A stretch of 56,957 nucleotides of DNA, taken from Candidatus Epulonipiscioides saccharophilum. Lineage in GTDB: Bacteria; Bacillota; Clostridia; Lachnospirales; Cellulosilyticaceae. Made by a program: the position numbers and the translations under genes. Below are positions 7,690 through 16,422 of the stretch, piece after piece. The stretch spans positions 1-56,957 of the forward strand of contig LNZM01000149.1 in NCBI GenBank assembly GCA_002007295.1, given 5' to 3'. The notes beneath the pieces were generated by a model. That model saw nothing but the letters and a program-made list of their open reading frames with translations. It was not told the origin of the DNA and searched no databases. Position 1 is the stretch's first letter. Every line of letters starts with the position of its first letter.

Positions 7690-8721
7690 ATGAGAATTGT
7701 ACCCATTGTTAAACTTAGAGCAGATAGTAAATTAGCCTTAGATGTTTTTAATGAAGCAGGCCAACTTGTTTTGGCTAAAAATACTATACTTAATCAATCT
7801 AATCTCTCTGAACTTAAGAAAGCTAAGATTTCCTCTGTTTATATCACAGATCAATATTGTTATTGTGATACTCCAACAAAATATATGGCTAATTCAGACC
7901 ATATGATGAGTAAAATTTCTATATTAAAAAAAATGATAGCTAATGTCGCATTAGGAGTTTCTAATAATGAAACTCTAATTTCTGCCATTGAACTTGTAAA
8001 CGAAATAGTCCAATACTACTATTCCAATCAAAATAATTTAGAACTAGTTTATGAAGACGCAAAAATAGAAGGTAATGTAATGGAAGAAAAAATAATTTGT
8101 GTCGCAATGATCAGTACTTTATTCGCTTTAAAATTAGGCCTAAAACCTAGAGCTGCGGCCGCTGTCTGCCTGGCCGCTTTATTAAAAGATGTAGCTTTAG
8201 TAACTCCTAGCATAAAATGGATAAACGGCGAAACTAATAAACATCATCCTAAAAAAGCTTATGAATATTTAAAGCAGAATTATAATTTGCCGGATGATGT
8301 TTTAAATATCATTTTAGCCCACGAAGAACTTTATGATGGTTCTGGTTATCCAAATCAACTTAAAGGAGAAGCTATTCCTACAGGTGCCAGAATTATTACT
8401 ATTATTGAAACTTACTATAACTCTAAAATGAACTTTAGAGATAATTGCTTACAATTAGAATCCGATTTCGTTAAGAAAACTTACACTTTAGATCCCGGAT
8501 ACTTAGAAGTATTCAGAGAGAATACTAATGTTTATGAACCTAATACTTTAGTAGAGCTTACTACCGGTGATATAGCTGTGGTTATCAATAAACCTTCTTT
8601 AAACTCATTTCAACCAAATATCCAAATCATTAGAAGTAAATCTTATGATGTAGGTTCAGAGCTTTGTTTAGCTAAAGTATTTAATGTTAATATCCAAAAA
8701 ATTATATACTATATAGACTAA
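7690..8721 (+). CDS. HD-GYP family protein with degenerate active site
   Basis: 343 residues from the ATG at 7690, chosen because AAAGGAGTG lies just upstream; an earlier in-frame ATG at 7648 lacks one and falls in the hairpin region. The HD-GYP domain (about 130-260) keeps YDGSGYP (215-221) with LKGE after it, His211 and HHP (185-187). The HD dyad is LLKDVA (Lys166-Asp167) where active enzymes have LLHDIG, and the later D-x-YDA motif reads ETYYNSK. Active members hydrolyse c-di-GMP at a di- or tri-iron site; loss of several ligands suggests a non-catalytic binding or regulatory role. It sits between a PilZ protein and a GGDEF-EAL protein. Confidence 0.85.
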   Translation: MRIVPIVKLRADSKLALDVFNEAGQLVLAKNTILNQSNLSELKKAKISSVYITDQYCYCDTPTKYMANSDHMMSKISILKKMIANVALGVSNNETLISAIELVNEIVQYYYSNQNNLELVYEDAKIEGNVMEEKIICVAMISTLFALKLGLKPRAAAAVCLAALLKDVALVTPSIKWINGETNKHHPKKAYEYLKQNYNLPDDVLNIILAHEELYDGSGYPNQLKGEAIPTGARIITIIETYYNSKMNFRDNCLQLESDFVKKTYTLDPGYLEVFRENTNVYEPNTLVELTTGDIAVVINKPSLNSFQPNIQIIRSKSYDVGSELCLAKVFNVNIQKIIYYID

Positions 8722-8864
8722 TCAAAGCTTTGTTCTATTTAAAGTTAAAAGGGTACGAGTTACTTAAATATTGATCAAACTAGTTTACAGAACTTATTTT
8801 TTAACATATACTAAATAAATACTCTACCTTTTTTGCTAAAAAAATTACGCTAGGAGGAAATGAA

Positions 8865-10505
8865 ATGATAGACAAAGACAGTGCAATTAAAAAAGTCATG
8901 TCTTTAAAAATCGATCGAAATGGTAATATCCTTTTACTTAATCAATATGCTCAAAATAGATTAGGTATAAGTGAGAAAAATAAGAAGAATATTCAAGATA
9001 TAATTTTTTATAAAAATACCGAAAATCCACAAATGTTTTTAAGTCATATTTTACAAATAAAAAACAAAAGTAGTATAGATATAACTTTTAAGTCTATAGA
9101 TAATGACTTCATCTATACAGTTTGTACTTTAGACAAAAACACCAAAACCGGTGATATAGATATCTCCGCTATAGATATAAAAAAATACAACTTTATAAGT
9201 AAACCTCTTAATGACGAAAAAAACGTTGACGAGCTACCCTTAAGTCTTTTGTATGATGCTATAACGGGCAGTCCAAATAAACATTATTTTTTAAAGTATT
9301 TTAATAATAATAAAAATCACAATTTTGCATTTATATACTTTGATTTAGATGAGTTCAAATCCATAAATGATTCTTTTGGTCGTAGCTTTGGCAATGTAGT
9401 ATTAAATGAAATCATAAACAGAATATCTATAATCCCTAGAGATAATTTCACAGTAGGTAGATGTTTTTCAGATGAATTTTTAATATTAATAGAAAATTTT
9501 AAAAATAGTCAAGAAATTACAACTTTTATGACGGAATTAACCGATATTTTTAATGAACCTTTCATAAATAACGGTGTATCCTTTGCAATATCTTACAGTG
9601 CTGGTATAGCTTTATATCCTAAAGACGGAAATACATTTGAGGATGTCCTAAACAATGCTGATATCGCCATGCATCGTATTAAAGCAGAAGGGAAAAAAAA
9701 TTATACCTTTTATCATCCAAGTTTTAAACAGCTCGTGCTAGAAAAAATGTATATGGAAAGTGCACTACGCGAAGGAATCAAAAATAGTGAATTTGTCTTG
9801 TATTATCAACCACAAGTAGATGTTAAGACTAAAAAAATACGAGGTTTCGAAGCTCTAATTCGTTGGGTTAAACCGGATGGAAGAGTTCTCCCACCAATTA
9901 AGTTCATTAATAATGCAGAAGAAACCGGCCTAATGGTCCCCATCGGTACTTGGGTTATCGAAGAGGCTTGCAACTTCATTAATCTTCTTAATCAACAAGG
10001 TTTTCATGACGTACACGTCGCCATTAATATATCTGTTATTCAGATAACCCAAAAAGATTTTATAGCTGCCATACGTACTATAATCGAAAAAACAAAGGTA
10101 AACATTAGGCAACTTCATATCGAAATTACCGAAACAATTTTAATGAAGGATATAAGCAGCAATGCTAACAAATTATTAGAACTACAAGATATGGGTATAA
10201 TTATTGCCTTGGATGACTTCGGAACCGGCTATTCCTCTTTAACATATTTAAAAAATTTCCCCATTAATATTTTAAAAATCGAAAAAAGTTTTGTAGATGA
10301 TATTGGTAGCGATAGAAAAAACCTTGTGAATCACATTATCAACTTAGGCCATGAACTGGATTTAGAAGTCATTGCTGAAGGCGTAGAAGATATCATTCAA
10401 TTAAATTATTTAATTGAATCTCAATGTGATATCATTCAAGGTTATATTGTTAGTAAACCGCTTCCTGAAAAAGCAGCTTTGCAATTTTTAAAATATTCTA
10501 GCTGA
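8865..10505 (+). CDS. GGDEF-EAL protein: degenerate cyclase, probably active c-di-GMP phosphodiesterase
   Basis: 546 residues: a PAS-like N-terminal segment (about 1-115), GGDEF domain (about 125-285) and EAL domain (about 293-546). The GGDEF signature reads FSDEF at 201-205, losing both glycines, so cyclase activity is unlikely; nucleotide binding may remain. The EAL domain keeps EAL (329-331), Asn388, Glu420/Glu423 in HIEITET, DDFGTGYSS from Asp450, Lys471, EGVE from Glu505 and the Gln of DIIQGY, so it should hydrolyse c-di-GMP to pGpG. There is no membrane segment, so it is cytoplasmic. TAGGAGG precedes the ATG. It is flanked by c-di-GMP receptor genes on the same strand. Confidence 0.93.
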   Translation: MIDKDSAIKKVMSLKIDRNGNILLLNQYAQNRLGISEKNKKNIQDIIFYKNTENPQMFLSHILQIKNKSSIDITFKSIDNDFIYTVCTLDKNTKTGDIDISAIDIKKYNFISKPLNDEKNVDELPLSLLYDAITGSPNKHYFLKYFNNNKNHNFAFIYFDLDEFKSINDSFGRSFGNVVLNEIINRISIIPRDNFTVGRCFSDEFLILIENFKNSQEITTFMTELTDIFNEPFINNGVSFAISYSAGIALYPKDGNTFEDVLNNADIAMHRIKAEGKKNYTFYHPSFKQLVLEKMYMESALREGIKNSEFVLYYQPQVDVKTKKIRGFEALIRWVKPDGRVLPPIKFINNAEETGLMVPIGTWVIEEACNFINLLNQQGFHDVHVAINISVIQITQKDFIAAIRTIIEKTKVNIRQLHIEITETILMKDISSNANKLLELQDMGIIIALDDFGTGYSSLTYLKNFPINILKIEKSFVDDIGSDRKNLVNHIINLGHELDLEVIAEGVEDIIQLNYLIESQCDIIQGYIVSKPLPEKAALQFLKYSS

Positions 10506-10581
10506 TCATCTATCACTTTTTTAATCTATCCAAACAAAACCTATTACACTCTCACAATACTAATATAAGGAGGTTTTATTA

Positions 10582-11244
10582 ATGACATCTAACAAAGAAC
10601 TTGCTGTTGAAAAAAGTATATATACTTATCAATCTATCATTTTACTAGATTCCAACTTGCGGGTAAAATTAACAGATGAACATGACTCATATGGCGTAAA
10701 AATAGTCAATTGGCAAGATAACAACTTATTACTCGAATTATATCAAAGTCAATTAAATCTTGCTGTAACTAAAAAATACGCTATAAATATGCTAACGAGC
10801 CATTCAACGTTTGCTTCTAATATTTTAGTTTTAAAGAAAATACTACAAGATGATGTGCATTTTTACGCTACTCAATTTGCTTCCCCTATACATCAAAAAA
10901 GACCAAGAAATCATTTTCGTCAAGACGTTGCTATACCTGTTACTATAATAATAGTAGCACAAAAAAATTCTAAGGTTAAACCTACGCCCATAAAAGGTAC
11001 AACTATAGATATCTCAGCCGGAGGACTTAAATTTATAAGTAATACCATAATGAAGCCACCTCTAAACATCTACATAACTTTCAGTTTTCACAATAGTCGA
11101 TTTACTACTAAAGCAAAAATTTTAGAACAAGTTGATAAGTTAAATAATAATCAATATATTTACAGAGTGATGTTTAAAGACATGGACGTTAATGTTCAAA
11201 ACAAACTCGAAAAATATATAATAGATTATAGCATGAAATATTAA
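10582..11244 (+). CDS. Second PilZ-domain c-di-GMP receptor protein
   Basis: A 220-residue soluble protein with the same two-part plan as the protein at 6407: an N-terminal beta-rich YcgR-like domain (about 20-100) and a PilZ domain (about 105-215). The motifs are RNHFR at 109-113 and DISAGG at 143-148, both intact for c-di-GMP binding. It lacks the Ser/Pro-rich insert of its paralogue. AAGGAGG lies just before the ATG. A hairpin terminator at 11306-11334 ends the c-di-GMP block. Confidence 0.87.
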   Translation: MTSNKELAVEKSIYTYQSIILLDSNLRVKLTDEHDSYGVKIVNWQDNNLLLELYQSQLNLAVTKKYAINMLTSHSTFASNILVLKKILQDDVHFYATQFASPIHQKRPRNHFRQDVAIPVTIIIVAQKNSKVKPTPIKGTTIDISAGGLKFISNTIMKPPLNIYITFSFHNSRFTTKAKILEQVDKLNNNQYIYRVMFKDMDVNVQNKLEKYIIDYSMKY

Positions 11245-11305
11245 TTATCTTTTCAGATTGTTTATTATCCCTTATCTTTGTTTATTAACATAGTAACAAT
11301 AAAAT

Positions 11306-11348
11306 GAGCATACATCAGAAGTAATTGTATGCTCTATATTTTTTTATT
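11306..11348. terminator. Bidirectional intrinsic terminator
   Basis: A perfect 9-bp stem, GAGCATACA (11306-11314) with TGTATGCTC (11326-11334), is followed by a T-rich tract. It lies between convergent genes ending at 11244 and 11359. Confidence 0.85.
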
Positions 11349-11358
11349 TTTATAATTC

Positions 11359-12159
11359 TCAAAACACTAGTCCGATCACCTTTTCGAAAAAACCATATGC
11401 GTACAACAGAGATCCGGTTGCTATATCATAGATATATAAGCATGATTTAAATTTTCCTTCGGTTTGCGCCAAAATATACAATAGCTCATCATACTGAATG
11501 ATTTCTATTTCCTCTTGCTTTACTTTACTCTCTTCTTGACCCATTTTTTCTAATAGCTTAGAAAATTTTATTACCTCTAACTCTTCATTAATAATAAAAT
11601 CATACTTACTTGGTTGTTCACTTTCACTATCTATCCGTATCTTTTTTACTACATTAAAATCTAGCAAAGAAATATAATAAACGCTATAAACTCTACTCCT
11701 TACTTCATAACCACCCAAAACCAATACATCATCTCTTATTAATATTTGGGATATATACATCGGCCTAGATACAATATCATTTAATAAAGGAGTATTTACG
11801 GTCTTTTCTACTTTATTGACAATATAAGTTTTTGTTATATCTCCAACATATGAAAAAACTATATATTGATTATTTTCATAAACCTTATATAATAAATTCG
11901 TTGGATTACTTACATAACTTATATAGTTTAAATAAGTATTTTCCAGTATAAAACCTTCTGTTAACTTTAATATATTGTTATTTAAAATTACTTTTTCTGT
12001 ATCCATATTATAAGCTTTAAAACTATCCCCCGGCTTTTCCAAAACAGAAAGAGGAAGCCTATATTCTGCATTTTTTGCGAATATAACTTCCCCTAGCTGA
12101 TTTTTATTTAATAATATACATACACAAATGAGTAAAATTATTATTAAACTCTTTTTCAT
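11359..12159 (-). CDS. Exported protein of unknown function
   Basis: A 266-residue protein with an N-terminal hydrophobic signal or anchor (MKKSLIIILLICVCILL, residues 1-17) and a probably extracellular body. I do not recognise the family. The body alternates short hydrophobic beta-like strands with phrases such as NNQYIVFSYVGD and DDVLVLGGYEV, suggesting a propeller-like or all-beta fold, but no repeat is clean enough to name. An acidic insert lies at about 205-225. It begins 3 bases after the stop of the membrane protein at 12163, so the two are very likely translated from one message and may act together at the cell surface. Confidence 0.6.
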   Translation of the reverse strand: MKKSLIIILLICVCILLNKNQLGEVIFAKNAEYRLPLSVLEKPGDSFKAYNMDTEKVILNNNILKLTEGFILENTYLNYISYVSNPTNLLYKVYENNQYIVFSYVGDITKTYIVNKVEKTVNTPLLNDIVSRPMYISQILIRDDVLVLGGYEVRSRVYSVYYISLLDFNVVKKIRIDSESEQPSKYDFIINEELEVIKFSKLLEKMGQEESKVKQEEIEIIQYDELLYILAQTEGKFKSCLYIYDIATGSLLYAYGFFEKVIGLVF

Positions 12160-12162
12160 ATC

Positions 12163-12906
12163 TTAATTTTGCATGATATAATCTATAAAAATTTTCGCCG
12201 AATCTATTCTTTCGCTATTTATTACAATACCCACTATCATGTCATCATGAATAAATCTATAACCATCCATATAAACCGAATCTTTTGGCACTGTTAACCC
12301 TATTGGTATCGGATTTTCCATCGTTTCTGGTTTATTTGGATCAATTTTGGCTAACTCTTCATCCGGCATGCTGGCGGCTATATCCGGATTGTCCAATAAG
12401 TACTTGTCAACATAAAATAAATTATCCTTATATAATTCTAATTCTTCAGCCGAAAAAGTTTCATTCAAATCCATGTACATCCCTGTACCAATCATTGTTA
12501 AATAAGTAAAACTATCTGCTGCAAAAACATCTATGGCCCTCGAAGCAATTAAGCTAATTAACTTTTGTTGGCCAGCCACATAATGCATATCCTGATGTTC
12601 ATGGTCTAGCATTGTGGTTGCATCAAACTCGTAATCATACTCCTCAGTAGATAATCCAAAATACTGTGCAAAGTCTTCTACAAACTTATCGGTGATATCT
12701 TCTTGTTCAAGAGCATTTATCGTTGTTACATTTAGAGCCACCGGAAGTTGAGTCGCATAATTATAGATTATACTGCCAAAAAACCATGTCAGCGCTATTG
12801 TTGTTATTACATGAACTTTGTAATAGTACCAATAATAATCTACCTTCACTTTAAAGGGTGCTGTCTTTATTTGTGCTCTAGCTTCTCTAAATTCATCCAT
12901 TACCAT
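12163..12906 (-). CDS. Membrane-anchored extracellular protein of unknown function
   Basis: 247 residues with a cytoplasmic N-terminus (about 1-30), a motif-like VDYYWYYYKVH and a single transmembrane helix (about 33-52). About 190 acidic extracellular residues follow. The YYYK-H motif before the only helix recurs in uncharacterised Clostridia proteins whose outer part resembles a solute-binding fold; I infer membership only from that pattern. GTVP-like phrases (IGLTVPKD) and the terminal IDYIMQN also fit a solute-binding-like domain. AAGGAGG is 9 bases before the chosen ATG. It is followed directly by the exported protein at 11359. Confidence 0.6.
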   Translation of the reverse strand: MVMDEFREARAQIKTAPFKVKVDYYWYYYKVHVITTIALTWFFGSIIYNYATQLPVALNVTTINALEQEDITDKFVEDFAQYFGLSTEEYDYEFDATTMLDHEHQDMHYVAGQQKLISLIASRAIDVFAADSFTYLTMIGTGMYMDLNETFSAEELELYKDNLFYVDKYLLDNPDIAASMPDEELAKIDPNKPETMENPIPIGLTVPKDSVYMDGYRFIHDDMIVGIVINSERIDSAKIFIDYIMQN

Positions 12907-13033
12907 GTATCAAAACCTCCTTCTTATTTTTTCTTTTGTATTTATTTTAATATCTCTTAATGAAGTTAATATAAATTAATGCAAAAATCAAGTCTTTTCT
13001 TTTATTTGTTGATCGGTTGTAACACGATTATTG

Positions 13034-13714
13034 TCAATTGTCCTCCATGTTAGTAACCCGTAATATTATTGTTGCAAATTGTCCCCATGTTAACTTTTCA
13101 TTTACATCGTGCATTTGGGATATAATTCCTAATTGTACCAACTGCTTAATAGCCGCTACCTCGTCTACCTGCTGTTTTATCTCCAAATTTAAATATTGTG
13201 CTATCCCATTATATATAGCCATAGCAATTCTATTTAAAAATTCTTTATTCGAAAGTTTACTTTCCTCTTGTGCATTTGATAAAAATCCTATCTCAACTAA
13301 AATAGCTGGCATATCCGTTTCTCGTAATACTGCAAAGTTAGCAGTTTTTACTCCTCTATCTAAAAATCCTGTACTTTTAATTAAGTCTTCCTGAACATCT
13401 AAGGCTAGAATATAACTTTTTCCTACTTTTGAATATGCATATGTCTCTGCTCCACTAGCCAATTTATTTGTTGCAGAATTTGCGTGAATACTTATAAAAT
13501 AATCTGCTTTCGAATCATTGGCTATTCTCACTCTTTCTTCTAATGATATATATTGGTTTGTTGTACGTGTTAAAATAACTTCTATACCCACTGACTCTAA
13601 CAGTTGAGCTAATTTTAATGTAATCGTCAAAACTATTTCAGATTCTCTTAAGCCGGCTTGGCCTATAGCACCTGGATCTACACCACCATGTCCCGCATCT
13701 AAAACTATACGCAT
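13034..13714 (-). CDS. N-acetylmuramoyl-L-alanine amidase (Amidase_3, CwlD-like) with SLH-like tail
   Basis: 226 residues. The Amidase_3 domain (about 1-170) has the zinc ligands His9 (DAGHGG), Glu24 and His77 (SIHANS), and the catalytic Glu141 (VEIGFLSN). It cleaves the amide between muramic acid and the peptide stem. The C-terminal 45 residues (IKQLVQLGII...WGQFATIILRV) look like one degenerate S-layer-homology repeat, likely for wall attachment. There is no signal peptide: the protein starts directly with MRIVLDAGHGG, as in cytoplasmically made endolysins and some sporulation amidases, so the release route is unclear. Spore cortex, germination or lytic roles are all possible. Confidence 0.85.
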   Translation of the reverse strand: MRIVLDAGHGGVDPGAIGQAGLRESEIVLTITLKLAQLLESVGIEVILTRTTNQYISLEERVRIANDSKADYFISIHANSATNKLASGAETYAYSKVGKSYILALDVQEDLIKSTGFLDRGVKTANFAVLRETDMPAILVEIGFLSNAQEESKLSNKEFLNRIAMAIYNGIAQYLNLEIKQQVDEVAAIKQLVQLGIISQMHDVNEKLTWGQFATIILRVTNMEDN

Positions 13715-13792
13715 TGAGTTTTCCCCCTTTCTAAAATTTTAGGTTATAATACATTTTATGCATTATTGGACAAAGTGTGTACAATATTTTCA

Positions 13793-13821
13793 TTGCAAAA
13801 ATATATTTTTTTTGTTATATT
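13793..13821 (+). promoter_or_regulatory. Candidate sigma-A promoter for the UroD-like gene
   Basis: TTGCAA (13793-13798), a 17-base spacer and TATATT (13816-13821), about 50 bases before the ATG at 13874. The region is very AT-rich, so chance matches are easy. Confidence 0.4.
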
Positions 13822-13873
13822 TATATTGTAATAACATACCAAACATTTATTTCCATAAGGGGGAATTTTTTAT

Positions 13874-15112
13874 ATGTTGGATCAAAAAAAATATTTACGT
13901 GAACTTGCTAGAGAAACTTATAATTATGCTACCAGCGACATAATGGACAGCAGAAGGGCAGCTTGGACAAAGCATAATGATTTAAACTGGAGTGGCAAAC
14001 CTTTGTTGTATATCCGATCCATACCATTCCATGAAATTTTGTTAGCCAAAGATTTAAAATGCGATACTCCAGTGCTTAGGCGATTAGAACGAGAATTTTT
14101 ATTAAACCGTTACAGAATGAGCCTTCCAGACGACTACATAATAGAACCATACATCAATATCAACGCTGCTGTAGCTAGGTCTAAGGATAGCCTTTGGGGA
14201 ATACCATGCAGTTTATCTGGTCACCATGTAGGTCCAGCTGGTGCCAAAAGTTTTAATCCATCTATTTTAGAATTAGAAGACGTTAAAAAAATGTATGTTA
14301 CTGACTACACCGTCGACGAATTAGAAACCCAAAAAAAATTCGATACTATGTATGATCTATTAGGCGACAGCATCCCTATAGCTGTCAACAGAGCAACGCC
14401 TTTCGCCGGTCCATGGGAAGCAGATATTTGTACCATGTTAACCCAAATGCGTGGTTTAGAACAATTAATGATCGACTTCTATGACGATCCTGAATGGCTA
14501 CATGATCTTTTAGCCTTCATGCGTGATTCTATCCTCAGACAATTGGATCTCACTGAGCAAGCCGGCGGTTTCTCTTCTATAAACACTATCAACCAAGCCA
14601 TGCCTTACTCAACCGGTCTAGCCAATAGATCTAAAATAGAACCTGTAAACTCCACCAAAGACCTTTGGATCTTTACTGCTGCTCAAGAATACACCGGCGT
14701 TGGCCCTGCCATGTTTAAAGAATTCTTATTCGATTATCAAAAGCCTATTACCGAAAAATTCGGCCTAGCCTCCTATGGCTGCTGCGAAGATATGACTCAA
14801 AAAATAGATATTATAAAAACTCTTAAAAATTTGCGCCGTATAGCCGTTACTCCTTTTTCCAATACTCAAAAATGTGCCGAACAAATTGGCTCTGATTACG
14901 TTGTATCCTGGCGACCTCACCCTGCTGATGCCGTAACCTACGGCTTCGATGAAACCCGTACCAGAAATACTATGAGAGAAAATTTCAAAATCTTCCGGGA
15001 TAACCATTGCACCTTCGACATCACTCTAAAAGATGCTCACACCATCGGTAAGGATCCTGCCGCTATCGATAAATGGACTAAAGTTGTCCGTGAAGAAATA
15101 GAAAACTTCTAA
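13874..15112 (+). CDS. Uroporphyrinogen decarboxylase/MtaA-fold protein, substrate unknown
   Basis: 412 residues, cytoplasmic. The overall pattern matches the UroD superfamily, which includes true UroD and cobalamin- or CoM-dependent methyltransferases: an LEREFLLNRYRM-type helix, a GPWEADICTMLTQMRGLEQLMIDFYDDPEWLHDLL segment split over about 182-216, and a late barrel strand with YGCCED in place of the HxCG zinc motif. The last motif keeps two cysteines that could bind zinc. No corrinoid protein gene is adjacent, so a methyltransferase role is not demonstrated. The ATG is preceded by AAGGGGGAA. A 44-bp copy of its 3' end recurs at 15282-15325. Confidence 0.7.
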   Translation: MLDQKKYLRELARETYNYATSDIMDSRRAAWTKHNDLNWSGKPLLYIRSIPFHEILLAKDLKCDTPVLRRLEREFLLNRYRMSLPDDYIIEPYININAAVARSKDSLWGIPCSLSGHHVGPAGAKSFNPSILELEDVKKMYVTDYTVDELETQKKFDTMYDLLGDSIPIAVNRATPFAGPWEADICTMLTQMRGLEQLMIDFYDDPEWLHDLLAFMRDSILRQLDLTEQAGGFSSINTINQAMPYSTGLANRSKIEPVNSTKDLWIFTAAQEYTGVGPAMFKEFLFDYQKPITEKFGLASYGCCEDMTQKIDIIKTLKNLRRIAVTPFSNTQKCAEQIGSDYVVSWRPHPADAVTYGFDETRTRNTMRENFKIFRDNHCTFDITLKDAHTIGKDPAAIDKWTKVVREEIENF

Positions 15113-15325
15113 AATAACCAACTTTAAAATACACTAAAGTCACAACGAAATAAGCACAACTTGTAGTGCCCCTAAGTCAGCTTTGCTAACAGGGGTATTA
15201 GTTAAAAGGGAGCTGACGAATAAATCCCAGCCAAAAATAAATGCTTATCTTCTATATTAAGGATCGGTGGGTTTAGATATTGAAATAGAATACTTCTAAA
15301 TAACCAAGTTTTAAAATATACTAAA
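15095..15325 (+). repeat. 44-bp 3'-end direct repeat flanking a palindromic element
   Basis: The stop-codon region at 15095-15138 (GAAATAGAAAACTTCTAAAA...) recurs at 15282-15325 (GAAATAGAATACTTCTAAAT...) with few changes. Between the copies, at about 15157-15262, lies a member of the palindromic repeat class, with CCCCTAAGTCAGC and AGGGAGCTGACG. The gene tail therefore exists twice, the second copy untranslated, just before the YczE-like gene. Confidence 0.7.
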
Positions 15326-15354
15326 TCGAAGAACAGAAAAAAGGAGCGTTATAA

Positions 15355-15999
15355 ATGGAAAAAAGAACTAAAAGAATCAGTATGTCTGTTATCGGAATTA
15401 TTTTGGTTGGTATTTCTGTCGGTATGTTTAAACGGGCCGCCTTTGGTATCGACCCATATCAAACTTTAATGGCCGGCTTAAATGTTGCTATACCAATAAA
15501 TTTCGGAACATTGTTTGCTCTTGTAAGCGTAATATTTTTTATATTTGTATTAATTTTTGATAGGCAATATATCGGTATAACCACATTTGTCAACTGGTTC
15601 TTGCTCGGATACATAATCGATTTCAGTCATATCTCTCTTCTAAATCTATTTCCAGATATGTCTATCCTAAATCGAGTAATCTTACTCATAATAGCAATCA
15701 TAATCTTGTGCTTCGCTACATCCTTATATTTTGTTTCCGATCTTGGTGTATCAGTCTATGATGCTGTCTCCTTAATCATGGCTAATAAGTGGAAACTTCT
15801 CCCTTTTAAATACTGTAGAATAATCACCGATTCTTGTTGCGTCATCATCGGCCTTACTATTTTTTTAGTCGCTGGCCAATCCTTTTCTCAAATCATAGCT
15901 ATTTTAAATATCGGTACAATTATAACTGCATTTTTTATGGGTCCTCTTATCGACTTCTTCATTCGTCATGTAGCAAAACCTTTTTTGGATAAAAATTAG
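15355..15999 (+). CDS. YczE/YyaS/YitT-type integral membrane protein
   Basis: 214 residues with about five to six hydrophobic helices (roughly 8-26, 45-68, 75-90, 105-127, 155-172 and 178-200). The N-terminal GISVGMFKRAAFGIDPYQTL and the internal DLGVSVYDAVSL match the paired G-x-DP/G-x-SxYDA signature of this transporter-like family. The substrate is not known for the family. AAAAGGAGCG precedes the ATG. A hairpin terminator follows at 16008-16045. Confidence 0.8.
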   Translation: MEKRTKRISMSVIGIILVGISVGMFKRAAFGIDPYQTLMAGLNVAIPINFGTLFALVSVIFFIFVLIFDRQYIGITTFVNWFLLGYIIDFSHISLLNLFPDMSILNRVILLIIAIIILCFATSLYFVSDLGVSVYDAVSLIMANKWKLLPFKYCRIITDSCCVIIGLTIFLVAGQSFSQIIAILNIGTIITAFFMGPLIDFFIRHVAKPFLDKN

Positions 16000-16007
16000 T
16001 CAAAACT

Positions 16008-16048
16008 AAAAGCTGATCAGAATTTAAACTTTTTGATTGGCTTTTCTA
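16008..16048 (+). terminator. Intrinsic terminator after the YczE-like gene
   Basis: AAAAGCTGATCA (16008-16019) pairs imperfectly with TTGATTGGCTTTT (about 16033-16045), followed by a short T-containing tail. Confidence 0.5.
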
Positions 16049-16422
16049 TTCTCATCCGAATACAACTTATTCTTGAAATTATCATGTTACTATCTTGTTA
16101 TAGACAAGCATTCATTTATATGCTATAATCAATCTATCATATATACATAATGATTATGTAGCAAAATAGCTTTAATTGCAATAGGAATTATTGCAGTTTG
16201 AATGCAGCAAACTAACAAGTTGGCTACTTTTGGTAATTGATTATTCTTCAACTCACATGAGTAACTACAACTAAAAGTTACGCTTTCTCCCTCTAACTCC
16301 CTCCGTCACTTCGTGACACCTCCCTCGGAGAAGGAGGCTATTTCGCTGACACCTCCAGATCAAAAAAACCTCCTCGCTAGATTTTATTTCCAACATCAGA
16401 GACTTAACTTACTTTTAACTTT
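16049..16422. repeat. Gene-free stretch with a palindromic repeat copy (core 16291-16341)
   Basis: No gene is visible. The segment 16291-16341 is an almost exact match to 32420-32470 and contains the hairpin GTCACTTCGTGAC between CTCCCTCC and GGAGAAGGAGG arms. A second partial arm (TCGCTGACACCTCC) follows at 16343-16356. The upstream part has direct echoes of ATTGCA/TTGCAG around 16176-16212. The repeat lies between convergent genes. Confidence 0.6.

Noticed and set aside
7620-7690. c-di-GMP riboswitch upstream of the HD-GYP gene
   Set aside because: I looked for the GEMM-I and class II core motifs and found none; the stem is a simple hairpin.
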